From NCBI RefSeq assembly GCF_900009145.1, contig NZ_LN889782.1, positions 858,235 to 922,234 on the forward strand: 64,000 nt of DNA, read 5' to 3'. Below are positions 43,618 to 51,252 of this stretch, piece by piece. Within the stretch, counting starts at the first letter, position 1. Every line of letters begins with the position of its first letter. This stretch comes from Planktothrix tepida PCC 9214. GTDB lineage: Bacteria > Cyanobacteriota > Cyanobacteriia > Cyanobacteriales > Microcoleaceae. Under the pieces are notes generated by a model. That model saw only the letters and a program-made list of their open reading frames with translations, was not told the DNA's origin and did not search any database. The position numbers and the translations under genes were made by a program.

Positions 43618-46600
43618 ATGAATGAACCTCAATTTTCCAATATTAGCGATCGCATTCCCCCGCAAAATATAGAAGCAGAAGAAGCTATTTTAGGGGGAAT
43701 TCTCCTCGATCCAGAAGCCATTAGTCGGGTAGCAGAATTATTACAACCTGAATCCTTTGCCCTCAAATCCCATCAAATTATTTATCGGGCAACATTAACC
43801 CTTCATTTCCAAGGAAAACCCACCGATTTAATGACCGTTACCACTTGGTTAGCGGATCAAAAGTTACTTGAACAAGTGGGAGGACAATTAAAATTAACTC
43901 AACTGGTTGATCGGACAGTTTCGGCTGTTAATATTGATCAATATGGTTTATTAGTCTTAGATAAAAAAATCCGTCGCAGTCTGATTACTGGCGGACATAA
44001 TATTATTGAATTAGCTTATGATACTAGCCAAGATTTAGAAACGGTTCTCGATAAAGCCGAACAACAAATCTTTAATATTTCCCAAGTTAGACCCCAACAG
44101 GATTTAGTTTCAATTGGAGAAACCTTAATTGATACCTTCCAAGAAATTGAAGACCGCAATGAGGGGATTTCTTTACCCGGTATTCCCTGCGGATTTTATG
44201 ATTTAGATGCGATGACAGGAGGTTTCCAACGGTCTGATTTAATTATTATTGCGGGTAGACCGTCAATGGGGAAATGTTTAAGTTTTGATAGTAAAATTGT
44301 TCTATCCGATGGCAGTGTTGTCACCATTCAAGAGATTTATAACCGTCAAAAAGCTCAAATTTTGACTTTAAAATCTGATTGGAAACTTAAAATTACTGAA
44401 CCTTCGGATTTTATTGATGATGGAATTAAACCCGTCTTTAGAGTAACAACAAAATTAGGACGTTTTGTGGAATCAACCTTGACTCATCCGTTTTTAATGA
44501 TTCAAGGATGGCGACCTTTAGCAGAACTTAAACCTGGAGATAAAATTGCTGTTCCTCGTCAATTTAATATTTGGGGATCTGAAAAATTACCCGAATATCA
44601 AGTTAAAATTTTAGGTTATTTGCTAGGAAATGGAGGGTTGAAGAATAAACACATTGTTTTAAATCATAATAATTACCAATGGTTAGAACAATTTGGACTA
44701 TCAGCACAAGAACCTCATCAAAAAACGATTCCTAAAATTATTTTTAGATTAGAGCGATCGCAAATAGCTTTATTTCTTAATCGTCTGTTTGCAACAGATG
44801 GTTGGGCAACTCTTTTAGCTAGTGGTCAATGTCAACTGGGTTATGCCAGCGTTAGTGAGGAATTAGCCCGACAAGTTCAACATTTATTATTACGATTTGG
44901 TATTATTGCAACGTTGAAAAAGCGTTCTATTAAATATAAAGAAACCAGACGAACGGCTTGGAAACTGGATATTACCGATGCTTTATCTATCAAAACATTC
45001 ATTTCAGAAATTGGGATTTTTAGTCAAGAAGAAACGCTATTAAAAATACAACAAGCGTTAATGAATAAACGCTATCAAACGAACCGAGATTTAATTCCTG
45101 TAGAAATTTGGCAAGAAATTGCAACAGTTAAAGGCGATGAATCTTGGCCAAGTTTAGCAAAACGAGCAGGAATTTCAGGATATAGTAATATTCATGTTGG
45201 TAAACAACAATTATCACGAGAAAGACTCTGGACTTTAGCAACTGTTTTAGAGGATTTACCTTTACAACAGTTAGCAACCAGCGATATTTATTGGGATGAA
45301 ATTGTTTCAATTGAATTCGTCGGGGACAAACAGGTTTATGACTTAACGATTCCTGAAACCCATAATTTTGTTGCCAATGATATCTGCGTTCATAATACCA
45401 GTTTTGCCGTCGGTTTAGGACATAATATTGCCAAGGGTCACAAGTTACCGATTGCTATTTTTAGTTTAGAAATGTCGAAAGGACAATTAGTACAAAGACT
45501 GTTATCGAGTGAAGCCAAAATTGAAAGTAACCGCATTCGTTCAGGACGCATTAGTCAATCGGAATGGGAACCCTTAACAATGGCGATTAGTTCCTTAGCG
45601 GAATTACCGATTTTTATTGATGATACCCCAAATATTACTGTTACGGAAATGCGTTCTAAAACCCGAAGATTACAAGCGGAAAATGGAGGTGCGTTAGGGT
45701 TAGTTTTAATTGATTATTTACAATTAATGGAAGGAGGAAGCGATAATCGAGTACAGGAATTATCAAGAATTACTCGATCATTAAAAGGATTAGCGAGAGA
45801 ATTAAGTGTACCTGTTATTGCGTTATCCCAGTTAAGTCGAAGCGTTGAATCTCGAACAAATAAACGCCCGATGTTATCGGATTTAAGGGAATCAGGATGT
45901 TTAACAGGTGATAGCTTAATCACATTAGCAGATACCGGATTACAAGTACCCATTAAAGAATTAGTAGGTCAATCTGGTTTTTCAGTTTGGGCTTTAAATG
46001 CAAAAACAATGAAGCTAGAAACAGCAATTGTTAGTCATGCTTTTTCTACAGGTATTAAACCTGTATTTACCTTAAAAACTAGACTAGGAAGAAAAATCAG
46101 GGCAACTGCTAATCACAAATTCCTAACAATTCAGGGTTGGAAAAGACTAGATGAGTTAAGTTCTAAACAACAGATATGTTTACCAAGACATCTATCTATT
46201 TCGGGTAAACAAACCATGACTTATTCTGAGGTGGCATTATTAGGACATTTAATAGGTGATGGTTGTACACTGCCACGTCATGCTATACAGTACACTACAA
46301 GGGAGATCGATTTAGCTGAGAATGTTGCATTTCTAGCAAAAGAATTGTTTGGAGATGCCATTGCGCCTAGAATTTCCCCTGAACGGGGTTGGTATCAGGT
46401 TTATTTACCAGCAACACAAGGCTTAACTCATAGTGTTAGAAATCCAATAGCCAAATGGCTAGACTCTCTAGGAGTTTTTGGTTTAAGGTCTTACGAAAAG
46501 TTTGTGCCGCAAGACTTATTTTCGCAGCCCCAAGAGTTAATAGCTTGCTTTCTACGGCATCTTTGGTGTACAGATGGTTCTATAAAATTGGTTGCAGGTA

Positions 46601-47376
46601 AAAGCCCAAGACCTATTGCATATTATGCAAGTAGCAGTGAAAAACTAGCTTTTGATGTTCAGACACTTTTATTAAGATTAGGTATTAATGCAAAACTTAA
46701 AATGATTCCTCAGCCTGGTAAGGGTAGAAATCAGTATCATGTCACAATTACTGGTAAGCCTGACCTTGAGTTATTTATTCAAAAGATTGGAGCAGTAGGA
46801 GAATACAAATCAGGCTCATTACAACAAATCTCTGAACATCTTGAAAATTCCATTCATAACCCTAACAGAGATGTAATCCCCAAAGAAGTTTGGAAAACTT
46901 ATGTTCTACCTGCAATGCAAATTATTGGTATGACAACACGAGAAATACAATCTCGTCTGGGACAATCCTACTGTGGCTCTACGCTTTACAAAGCAAATTT
47001 AAGTCGAGAAAGAGCCTTAAAAGTTGCCAATATTGTTCAATCAAATGAGCTACTGACTCTTGCTAACAGTGATGTATATTGGGATGAAATTGTGGCAATC
47101 ATACCTGATGGAGAAGAAGAAGTATTTGACTTAACAGTTCCGGGTCTGCATAATTTTGTCGCCAATAATATCATTGTTCATAATTCAATTGAACAAGATG
47201 CGGATTTAGTCATGATGATTTATCGAGATGACTATTATAATCCTGATACGCCAGACCGAGGAATTACAGAAATTATTATTGCTAAACATCGGAATGGCCC
47301 CACAGGAACCATTAAACTTTTATTTGACCCACAATTTACCAAATTCAGAAATTTAGCCAATCCTCGGTCTAGTTAA
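43618..47376 (+). CDS. dnaB: Replicative DNA helicase DnaB containing two inteins
   Basis: The 1252-residue precursor has a 449-residue helicase in three pieces. Residues 1-219 hold the N-terminal DnaG-binding domain (IPPQNIEAEEAILGGILLD) and run to IIAGRPSMGK, the Walker A loop. Intein 1 interrupts directly before the Thr of that loop. Residues 594-760 hold the RecA core with IAIFSLEMSKGQL and LVLIDYLQLM and end LSDLRESG. Intein 2 follows, and residues 1190-1252 (SIEQDADLVMMIYRDDYY onward) complete the protein. The second site is that of the Synechocystis DnaB intein. Both inteins must splice before the helicase can bind ATP. It opens replication forks as a hexamer. SMR gene follows. Confidence 0.97.
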   Translation: MNEPQFSNISDRIPPQNIEAEEAILGGILLDPEAISRVAELLQPESFALKSHQIIYRATLTLHFQGKPTDLMTVTTWLADQKLLEQVGGQLKLTQLVDRTVSAVNIDQYGLLVLDKKIRRSLITGGHNIIELAYDTSQDLETVLDKAEQQIFNISQVRPQQDLVSIGETLIDTFQEIEDRNEGISLPGIPCGFYDLDAMTGGFQRSDLIIIAGRPSMGKCLSFDSKIVLSDGSVVTIQEIYNRQKAQILTLKSDWKLKITEPSDFIDDGIKPVFRVTTKLGRFVESTLTHPFLMIQGWRPLAELKPGDKIAVPRQFNIWGSEKLPEYQVKILGYLLGNGGLKNKHIVLNHNNYQWLEQFGLSAQEPHQKTIPKIIFRLERSQIALFLNRLFATDGWATLLASGQCQLGYASVSEELARQVQHLLLRFGIIATLKKRSIKYKETRRTAWKLDITDALSIKTFISEIGIFSQEETLLKIQQALMNKRYQTNRDLIPVEIWQEIATVKGDESWPSLAKRAGISGYSNIHVGKQQLSRERLWTLATVLEDLPLQQLATSDIYWDEIVSIEFVGDKQVYDLTIPETHNFVANDICVHNTSFAVGLGHNIAKGHKLPIAIFSLEMSKGQLVQRLLSSEAKIESNRIRSGRISQSEWEPLTMAISSLAELPIFIDDTPNITVTEMRSKTRRLQAENGGALGLVLIDYLQLMEGGSDNRVQELSRITRSLKGLARELSVPVIALSQLSRSVESRTNKRPMLSDLRESGCLTGDSLITLADTGLQVPIKELVGQSGFSVWALNAKTMKLETAIVSHAFSTGIKPVFTLKTRLGRKIRATANHKFLTIQGWKRLDELSSKQQICLPRHLSISGKQTMTYSEVALLGHLIGDGCTLPRHAIQYTTREIDLAENVAFLAKELFGDAIAPRISPERGWYQVYLPATQGLTHSVRNPIAKWLDSLGVFGLRSYEKFVPQDLFSQPQELIACFLRHLWCTDGSIKLVAGKSPRPIAYYASSSEKLAFDVQTLLLRLGINAKLKMIPQPGKGRNQYHVTITGKPDLELFIQKIGAVGEYKSGSLQQISEHLENSIHNPNRDVIPKEVWKTYVLPAMQIIGMTTREIQSRLGQSYCGSTLYKANLSRERALKVANIVQSNELLTLANSDVYWDEIVAIIPDGEEEVFDLTVPGLHNFVANNIIVHNSIEQDADLVMMIYRDDYYNPDTPDRGITEIIIAKHRNGPTGTIKLLFDPQFTKFRNLANPRSS
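44275..45396 (+). other. DnaB intein 1 (P-loop insertion, residues 220-593)
   Basis: 374 residues starting with the splice nucleophile Cys (CLSFDSKIVLSDGSVVTI), containing the B-block TLTHPFLMIQGWRPLAEL, and ending NFVANDICVHN before the +1 Thr. The central DOD homing endonuclease has motif 1 as ILGYLLGNGGL (codon AAT at 44629, Asn where the catalytic Asp of LLGDG is expected) and motif 2 as LFATDGW. Splicing residues look intact; nuclease activity is probably lost. A region with DLIPVEIWQEIA and LSRERLW near the C-terminus is shared with intein 2. Confidence 0.93.
45898..47184 (+). other. DnaB intein 2 (before SIEQDAD, residues 761-1189)
   Basis: 429 residues beginning with Cys (CLTGDSLITLADTGLQVPI), with B-block TANHKFLTIQGWKRLDEL and ending NFVANNIIVHN before the +1 Ser. 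The insertion point and ends match the Synechocystis DnaB intein, which lacks a nuclease. Here a DOD endonuclease is present, with both acidic motifs intact: LLGHLIGDGC (Asp at 46258) and LWCTDGS (Asp at 46573). It may still be an active homing element. Confidence 0.93.
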
Positions 47377-47458
47377 TTTAACGTTAATTCCCCAAGTCTT
47401 AATATTAATTTTAAGTATAATAATTTGAGTATCAAAAAAGACGTACTGGTTAATCAAG

Positions 47459-47782
47459 ATGGAATTCATGAGCGGGATTTATCTAATTTTAGGAATTGTG
47501 TTTGAAGTGATGGGGACAACCTGTATGAAGTTATCCCAAGGCTTTACTCGAATCTGGCCTTCTATAGGAATATTTATTTTCTATGGACTGAGTTTTACTT
47601 GCTTAACAATAGTCCTCAAAAAAATTGAAGTTAGCCTTGCTTACTCAGTTTGGTCTGGTGTAGGAACGACTCTAATTGCTCTGATTGGAATCGGGTTTTT
47701 TCGGGAGTCAATTACTCCGATTAAATTTATATCAATTGCATTGATTATCATCGGTGTAATCGGATTAAATTCAGGTAAATAG
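47459..47782 (+). CDS. Small multidrug resistance (SMR) family transporter
   Basis: 107 residues in four membrane helices, as in EmrE and Gdx proteins, which work as dimers exchanging cationic compounds or guanidinium for protons. The membrane-embedded Glu is in LGIVFEVMGTTCMKLSQGF near residue 18; SLAYSVWSGVGTTLIALIG is the conserved third helix. ATG 47459 is used here; an ATG nine bases later is equally possible, and neither has a strong ribosome site. An AAACCGGGTT hairpin follows the stop codon. Confidence 0.9.
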   Translation: MEFMSGIYLILGIVFEVMGTTCMKLSQGFTRIWPSIGIFIFYGLSFTCLTIVLKKIEVSLAYSVWSGVGTTLIALIGIGFFRESITPIKFISIALIIIGVIGLNSGK

Positions 47783-47787
47783 ATCAA

Positions 47788-47849
47788 AAACCGGGTTGGT
47801 TCATAAAACCTGGATTTTAACCCAGAAATCATGCTTATAAACCCGGTTT
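47788..47849. repeat. AAACCGGGTT inverted repeat
   Basis: AAACCGGGTT (47788-47797) pairs with AACCCGGTTT (47840-47849) around a 42-base loop, between the convergent SMR and FKBP genes. The same arms form the terminator at 55371-55443, so this is a recurring element, possibly a bidirectional terminator. Confidence 0.65.
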
Positions 47850-47876
47850 ATTGGGTAACTTTTGAGGCTCAAAGAA

Positions 47877-48458
47877 TTACTTCACGCCCAATAGTTCCAC
47901 ATCAAAAACTAACGTTGCATTCGGAGGAATAACACCCCCAGCACCGCGAGCACCATAACCTAAATCCGGTGGGATAATTAACTTGCGACGTCCGCCTACT
48001 TTCATGCTCATAACGCCTTCATCCCAACCTTTAATCACCTGACCTACACCAATTTTAAATTGAAACGGTTGTCCGCGATCGCGAGAACTATCAAACTTTT
48101 TACCATTTGTTAAAGTTCCGGTATAATGAACTGTAACCGTTTGACCTTTGCTAGGAGATACACCGTCTCCCTCTTTCAAATCCTCATACTGTAAACCAGA
48201 GTCAGTTGTAATTACTTTTTCTTCTGAATTTGTCATGTTTTGAGCAATAATAGTTTGAGCATTGGACGCAATACCTTGTGCAAACAAAGGATTGCTAGAT
48301 GGTTTTACTGTTGAAGTCGGGGAAACCGTTTGTTCTACTGCAATAGGAGTGTTTTGATTCGTCGCTTTCGCCTGTTGGACGGCTGTTGTAACTTGAGCAA
48401 CAACTAACACAACCGTACAAACAATAATCACCCCTAAACTAATTAGAATTTCTCGCAA
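47877..48458 (-). CDS. FKBP-type peptidyl-prolyl cis-trans isomerase, membrane-anchored
   Basis: 193 residues. The N-terminus is a membrane anchor or signal ([20 protein letters not shown], residues 4-23), then a Thr/Ser-rich linker, then an FKBP domain from about residue 85: [58 protein letters not shown] and [16 protein letters not shown]. Active-site aromatic and Asp residues of FKBP (Y, D, W, Y) are present. It should help folding of proteins in the periplasm or thylakoid lumen. Single gene. Confidence 0.93.
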   Translation of the reverse strand: MREILISLGVIIVCTVVLVVAQVTTAVQQAKATNQNTPIAVEQTVSPTSTVKPSSNPLFAQGIASNAQTIIAQNMTNSEEKVITTDSGLQYEDLKEGDGVSPSKGQTVTVHYTGTLTNGKKFDSSRDRGQPFQFKIGVGQVIKGWDEGVMSMKVGGRRKLIIPPDLGYGARGAGGVIPPNATLVFDVELLGVK

Positions 48459-48548
48459 AATTCATCCTCCTGCGTATACTCATGTACCTTTAGGATTGTT
48501 TTCTTAGAGAAAACCCAATCTTTAAGTTTGACATTATTTGGGAACTGT

Positions 48549-48875
48549 TTAGCGCCAAAGACGATTTTCTAAATCTCTAACTTGACGTTCGAGGCGGTCG
48601 AGGCGTCCGCGTAACTCATCGAGTTCCGACTGACGGGGAACCCCCACATCCTGCATTAAATTTCGGAACTGTCGCTGCATCAGGTCTTCTAAACTGGTAT
48701 GATCTAATCTCAGACCCTGCATCATATCGTCTACAAAGCGTTTAGCTTGCTCTGTATTCATCGTTCCGTCTTTGACCCACTGATCCGTTGCTTCCTGCAA
48801 TTTTTCCGCTACTAACGATGTTGTTCCAATCCCAATCATCAGCAGTTGTCGAAGTAAGTTATTTTGATTATCCAT
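48549..48875 (-). CDS. Phasin-like coiled-coil protein
   Basis: About 108 residues from ATG 48875 (MDNQNNLLRQLLMIGIGTTS). A hydrophobic N-terminal helix with KLQEATDQWVKDGTMNTEQA is followed by a central amphipathic part and a heptad-patterned C-terminus (LDELRGRLDRLERQVRDLEN, then RLW). This resembles PhaI/phasin-family or YmfD-like proteins that coat granules or membranes through coiled coils. No PHA synthase is nearby, so granule binding is speculative. The longer frame from 48908 adds 11 unconserved residues. Confidence 0.6.
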   Translation of the reverse strand: MDNQNNLLRQLLMIGIGTTSLVAEKLQEATDQWVKDGTMNTEQAKRFVDDMMQGLRLDHTSLEDLMQRQFRNLMQDVGVPRQSELDELRGRLDRLERQVRDLENRLWR

Positions 48876-49009
48876 TGTTTCTGCCCGTATAAGGCTGCTA
48901 AAGTGCAAATATAAAGCTAGGCTTTATTTTTAGACTGGCTCACATTTTCTATTTTGTGGCATTTTCCCCAAATTCGCAGATTCATTTTTTGAAGGTTTGA
49001 ACCCTTAAA

Positions 49010-49366
49010 ATGTCCCATTGTCCCCGTTGTCACCAACTCGTTGACTCTCAAGCGGTTAACTGTCCCCATTGTCAATATCAGCTAAAAGCGTTTGGACACC
49101 CCGGTATTCCCCTCTATCGTTCTAGCGGGAAAGAATCTCTCTGTGAAACTTGTCTCTATCATGAGGATGATACCTGTAATTTTCCACAACGTCCTTTTGC
49201 TCAGGAATGTACCCTCTATCAAAATCGTTCTGAACCATTAATTTCTACTCCGATTAAACCTCAGCAAGCTCTATCTGTGACTATCAAAATTTGGCTTCAA
49301 CAGAATCTTGTTTGGGTCGTTGTTTTCGGGTTATTAATAGTTAGTTTTATTCTAACTCTTTTGTAA
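49010..49366 (+). CDS. Zinc-ribbon membrane protein
   Basis: 118 residues. The N-terminus is a zinc ribbon with two CxxC pairs (MSHCPRCHQLVDSQAVNCPH then CQYQ). A second Cys group (LCETCLYHEDDTCNFP then CTLYQN) near residues 48-70 may bind another metal. The C-terminus is one membrane helix (WVVVFGLLIVSFILTLL). The layout is of a small cytoplasmic-facing zinc sensor or adaptor, seen in cyanobacteria without a known function. It is convergent with the orphan RHH antitoxin, 16 bp away. Confidence 0.7.
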   Translation: MSHCPRCHQLVDSQAVNCPHCQYQLKAFGHPGIPLYRSSGKESLCETCLYHEDDTCNFPQRPFAQECTLYQNRSEPLISTPIKPQQALSVTIKIWLQQNLVWVVVFGLLIVSFILTLL

Positions 49367-49382
49367 CCCTTTTTTGATTAAC

Positions 49383-49643
49383 TTAAAAATTTTGTTCACC
49401 ACCAAACCCATTAAAATAATCAGGATTTGTACTCAAATCAGTGGGTAAATCTACAACACTTCCAATAACATCCAATTCTATGGCCAAATCATAACAACTT
49501 TTTTCAGGTATAAACTTCCGAATGTAACTTTCCAATGCTTCTATAATTAGTTCATGTTCTGATTTATCCTGTAATTCGGCTAAAGTTTTTAGTTGTTCAC
49601 TTAAAGTTTCACTCACAGGAATTGTAATTGAATTAGTTGACAT
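49383..49643 (-). CDS. CopG/RHH-type antitoxin, orphan
   Basis: 86 residues. The N-terminal half (SITIPVSETLSEQLKTLAEL, then SEHELIIEALESYIRKFI) is a ribbon-helix-helix domain. The C-terminus (DLPTDLSTNPDYFNGFGGE) is the toxin-binding tail of antitoxins that normally precede a PIN toxin with overlapping codons. Here no toxin follows: after the stop there are only 16 bp before the zinc-ribbon gene. It would act as a DNA-binding repressor at most. The HicB-like gene lies 29 bp upstream on the same strand. Confidence 0.7.
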   Translation of the reverse strand: MSTNSITIPVSETLSEQLKTLAELQDKSEHELIIEALESYIRKFIPEKSCYDLAIELDVIGSVVDLPTDLSTNPDYFNGFGGEQNF

Positions 49644-49672
49644 TGATTTTAAACTCCTAATTTTTTATGACT

Positions 49673-49915
49673 CTAAATTTTTGCCTCTAGGTTGGGAATT
49701 TCATCCCCAAATTCATAAGCAGTTTCTAGCCATAGGTGTTTTGCATCTTGCAAATTTGCCATAACTTCTTCCAGGGTTTCCCCTTGAGTCATACACCCTG
49801 GTAAATCTTTAATTTCAGCAACATAACCCCCGTCAGGTTCAGGATATAGTGTAATTGGATAAGGTAAATTTAAGTAATATTCTAAGGGTTTACTTTGTGT
49901 TTTTATATTTTGCAT
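49673..49915 (-). CDS. HicB-like antitoxin, orphan
   Basis: 80 residues with the HicB partial RNase-H fold: YPITLYPEPDGGYVAEIKDL then PGCMTQGETLEEVMANLQDA and an IPNLEAKI end. HicB neutralises HicA mRNA interferase. There is no hicA-like gene on either side, so this is a solitary HicB, a common finding in cyanobacteria. It may be translated with the RHH antitoxin gene downstream. No extra DNA-binding domain is present at the C-terminus. Confidence 0.75.
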   Translation of the reverse strand: MQNIKTQSKPLEYYLNLPYPITLYPEPDGGYVAEIKDLPGCMTQGETLEEVMANLQDAKHLWLETAYEFGDEIPNLEAKI

Positions 49916-49990
49916 ACCAAATCTCCAAATCTAATAAACGTATAATCTGCTTGATATAGGTTCTTTTTACCATTTTACCACCTGTTTTAA

Positions 49991-50098
49991 TGTCATCCTG
50001 AGTGTAACGAAGTGAAGCGAAGGATCTCAAGAGTTATTTGCTGATAGCACAAATCTCTATGAGATGCTTCACTACGCTGCGCTTCGTTCAGCATGACA
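49991..50098. repeat. Palindromic MITE-like repeat
   Basis: About 108 bp with imperfect inverted ends: TGTCATCCTGAG with AACGAAG and GAAGCGAAGGATCTC on the left, and GAGATGCTTCACTACGCTGC then CTTCGTTCAGCATGACA on the right. This is the 'GTCATnCTGAGCGnAGCGAAG' type of mobile palindromic repeat that is found dispersed in many bacteria. It sits between the HicB-like gene and the nuclease-like gene. No transposase is encoded. Confidence 0.75.
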
Positions 50099-50110
50099 AG
50101 GGAAAATTTG

Positions 50111-50644
50111 TTAAGCTAATTTAGGAATAGGAATAATTTTATCAGGATCGCAAATGTTCCTAACATCCGAAACAGGAATCAATAATCCTTCCTCTCCATT
50201 ATCCATCGTTTTCAATTTAAATTGATGTTTTCGTGTTAAGGCTGAAAGTTTTGAACGTTTAACTAATAGAATTTCTGAATCAGGAACAATAAATGCAAAA
50301 TAATGAGCATTCGATTTATCACCCCAACCTGGATCACCTCGATGATTTGTAATTTGAAAGAATAGATTTCCCCACTTTAAGGCTGAAGGCTGTTTTTTTA
50401 CCTCAACTGAAATCGGACATTTATCAGGATAATAATATAATAGTAAATCAATTTCTTGTTCCTGATAATCGGGTCGGTCAGAAACATCAACAATTAACGG
50501 ATAACCTTGTCTGTCGAGTTGGTACTGATAGACATCTTCTGATTTAACTTGAGTAAAGCCTAACCAGATAAAAAATCTAATCATTTGCCATTCTCCTTGT
50601 TTACCGATTGCGAGATTTTGAGAAAATTGGTATAATTGAGACAT
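50111..50644 (-). CDS. Hypothetical protein with PD-(D/E)XK-like nuclease motif
   Basis: About 177 residues from ATG 50644, which follows a strong GGAGAGGAG ribosome site by five bases; the longer frame from 50710 is less likely. The N-terminal GKQGEWQMIRFFIWLGF matches the first helix (with Glu) of PD-(D/E)XK nucleases; then comes YQEQEIDLLLYYYP with Asp and ISVEVKKQPSALKWGNLFFQ with E-x-K. The order E, D, ExK is that of the nuclease core, as in Holliday junction resolvases and restriction enzymes. No methyltransferase is nearby. I infer a nuclease fold; its target is unknown. Confidence 0.6.
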   Translation of the reverse strand: MSQLYQFSQNLAIGKQGEWQMIRFFIWLGFTQVKSEDVYQYQLDRQGYPLIVDVSDRPDYQEQEIDLLLYYYPDKCPISVEVKKQPSALKWGNLFFQITNHRGDPGWGDKSNAHYFAFIVPDSEILLVKRSKLSALTRKHQFKLKTMDNGEEGLLIPVSDVRNICDPDKIIPIPKLA

Positions 50645-50782
50645 AGAATCTCCTCTCCAACTTTGTTGGATAACATTTTTTGCCATATCAAATATGAGCC
50701 TTGAAATCAATTTCAGGCTAAAAGCTTAAATCCGTTAAAACGGGTTTAATTTAGAATCCCTTATTTAATTATTTGACCAGGT

Positions 50783-50895
50783 GATTCTCTTTAATATTAA
50801 ACCTTGATGAGAAAAATGCGTCAAGGAAAGAATATACGAAAGAATATACTTTGTTTTTGGATTCTCTTTCATATTAAACCTTGATGAGAAAAATG
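50783..50895. repeat. 36-bp direct repeats separated by 41 bp
   Basis: Two copies beginning GATTCTCTTT and ending TGATGAGAAAAATG, identical except for one base (A/C at the eleventh position), 77 bp apart. The unique part between them is 41 bp. CRISPR-like in size but only two units and no cas genes. Confidence 0.8.
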
Positions 50896-50954
50896 ACAAG
50901 TCGAGTTTGTGTTGGGTATAGGTCGTTTTTTAGCCAATCAAAAATATTTTTTTT

Positions 50955-51018
50955 GAAAAAAAAGTTTTTTTAGATCAATTAAAAAAAAAGAAGAAAAAAA
51001 GTTTTTTAGATCAATTAA
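50955..51018. repeat. A/T-tract direct repeats
   Basis: Two copies of a G-A8-G-T7-AGATCAATTAA type sequence (50955-50982 and 50993-51018, the latter with one A and one T fewer). The A-run and T-run in each copy can pair, forming small hairpins. Confidence 0.75.
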
Positions 51019-51252
51019 GCAGCAAACGTGATTAGCCGACATCTGAGCAGTTAGATATTTTTGAAATTCCGAAATTTTTCGGAATCTACAAAACGCCGAA
51101 CATCCAAAGACCGCCATACTTTTTCTATTGCGTTAGAAAATTGGCAATCATAAAATTGATGCGCTCCTCGTCACACACCTTAACAACCTTGACGTCCCTC
51201 CTTGCGGTAGGCTAGATCAAGTGACTTTATTTGCTTGTATTATTTCTTTAGT

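Larger units (their letters stand above)
50645..51252. other. Repeat-rich intergenic region upstream of hemC
   Basis: 608 bp without a supported gene. It contains a pair of 36-bp direct repeats (50783-50818 and 50860-50895), a pair of A-tract/T-tract repeats (50955-50982 and 50993-51018), and a nine-pair hairpin ATTCCGAAA/TTTCGGAAT (51066-51085). Both the nuclease-like gene and hemC must be driven from here. Confidence 0.6.

Noticed and set aside
49383..49643. MazE or VapB with toxin downstream
   Set aside because: Only 16 bp remain before a convergent gene, so no toxin frame can fit.
50783..50895. CRISPR array
   Set aside because: Only two repeats, no cas genes in the window, AT-rich repeat without the usual palindrome or terminal motif; listed as a direct repeat.
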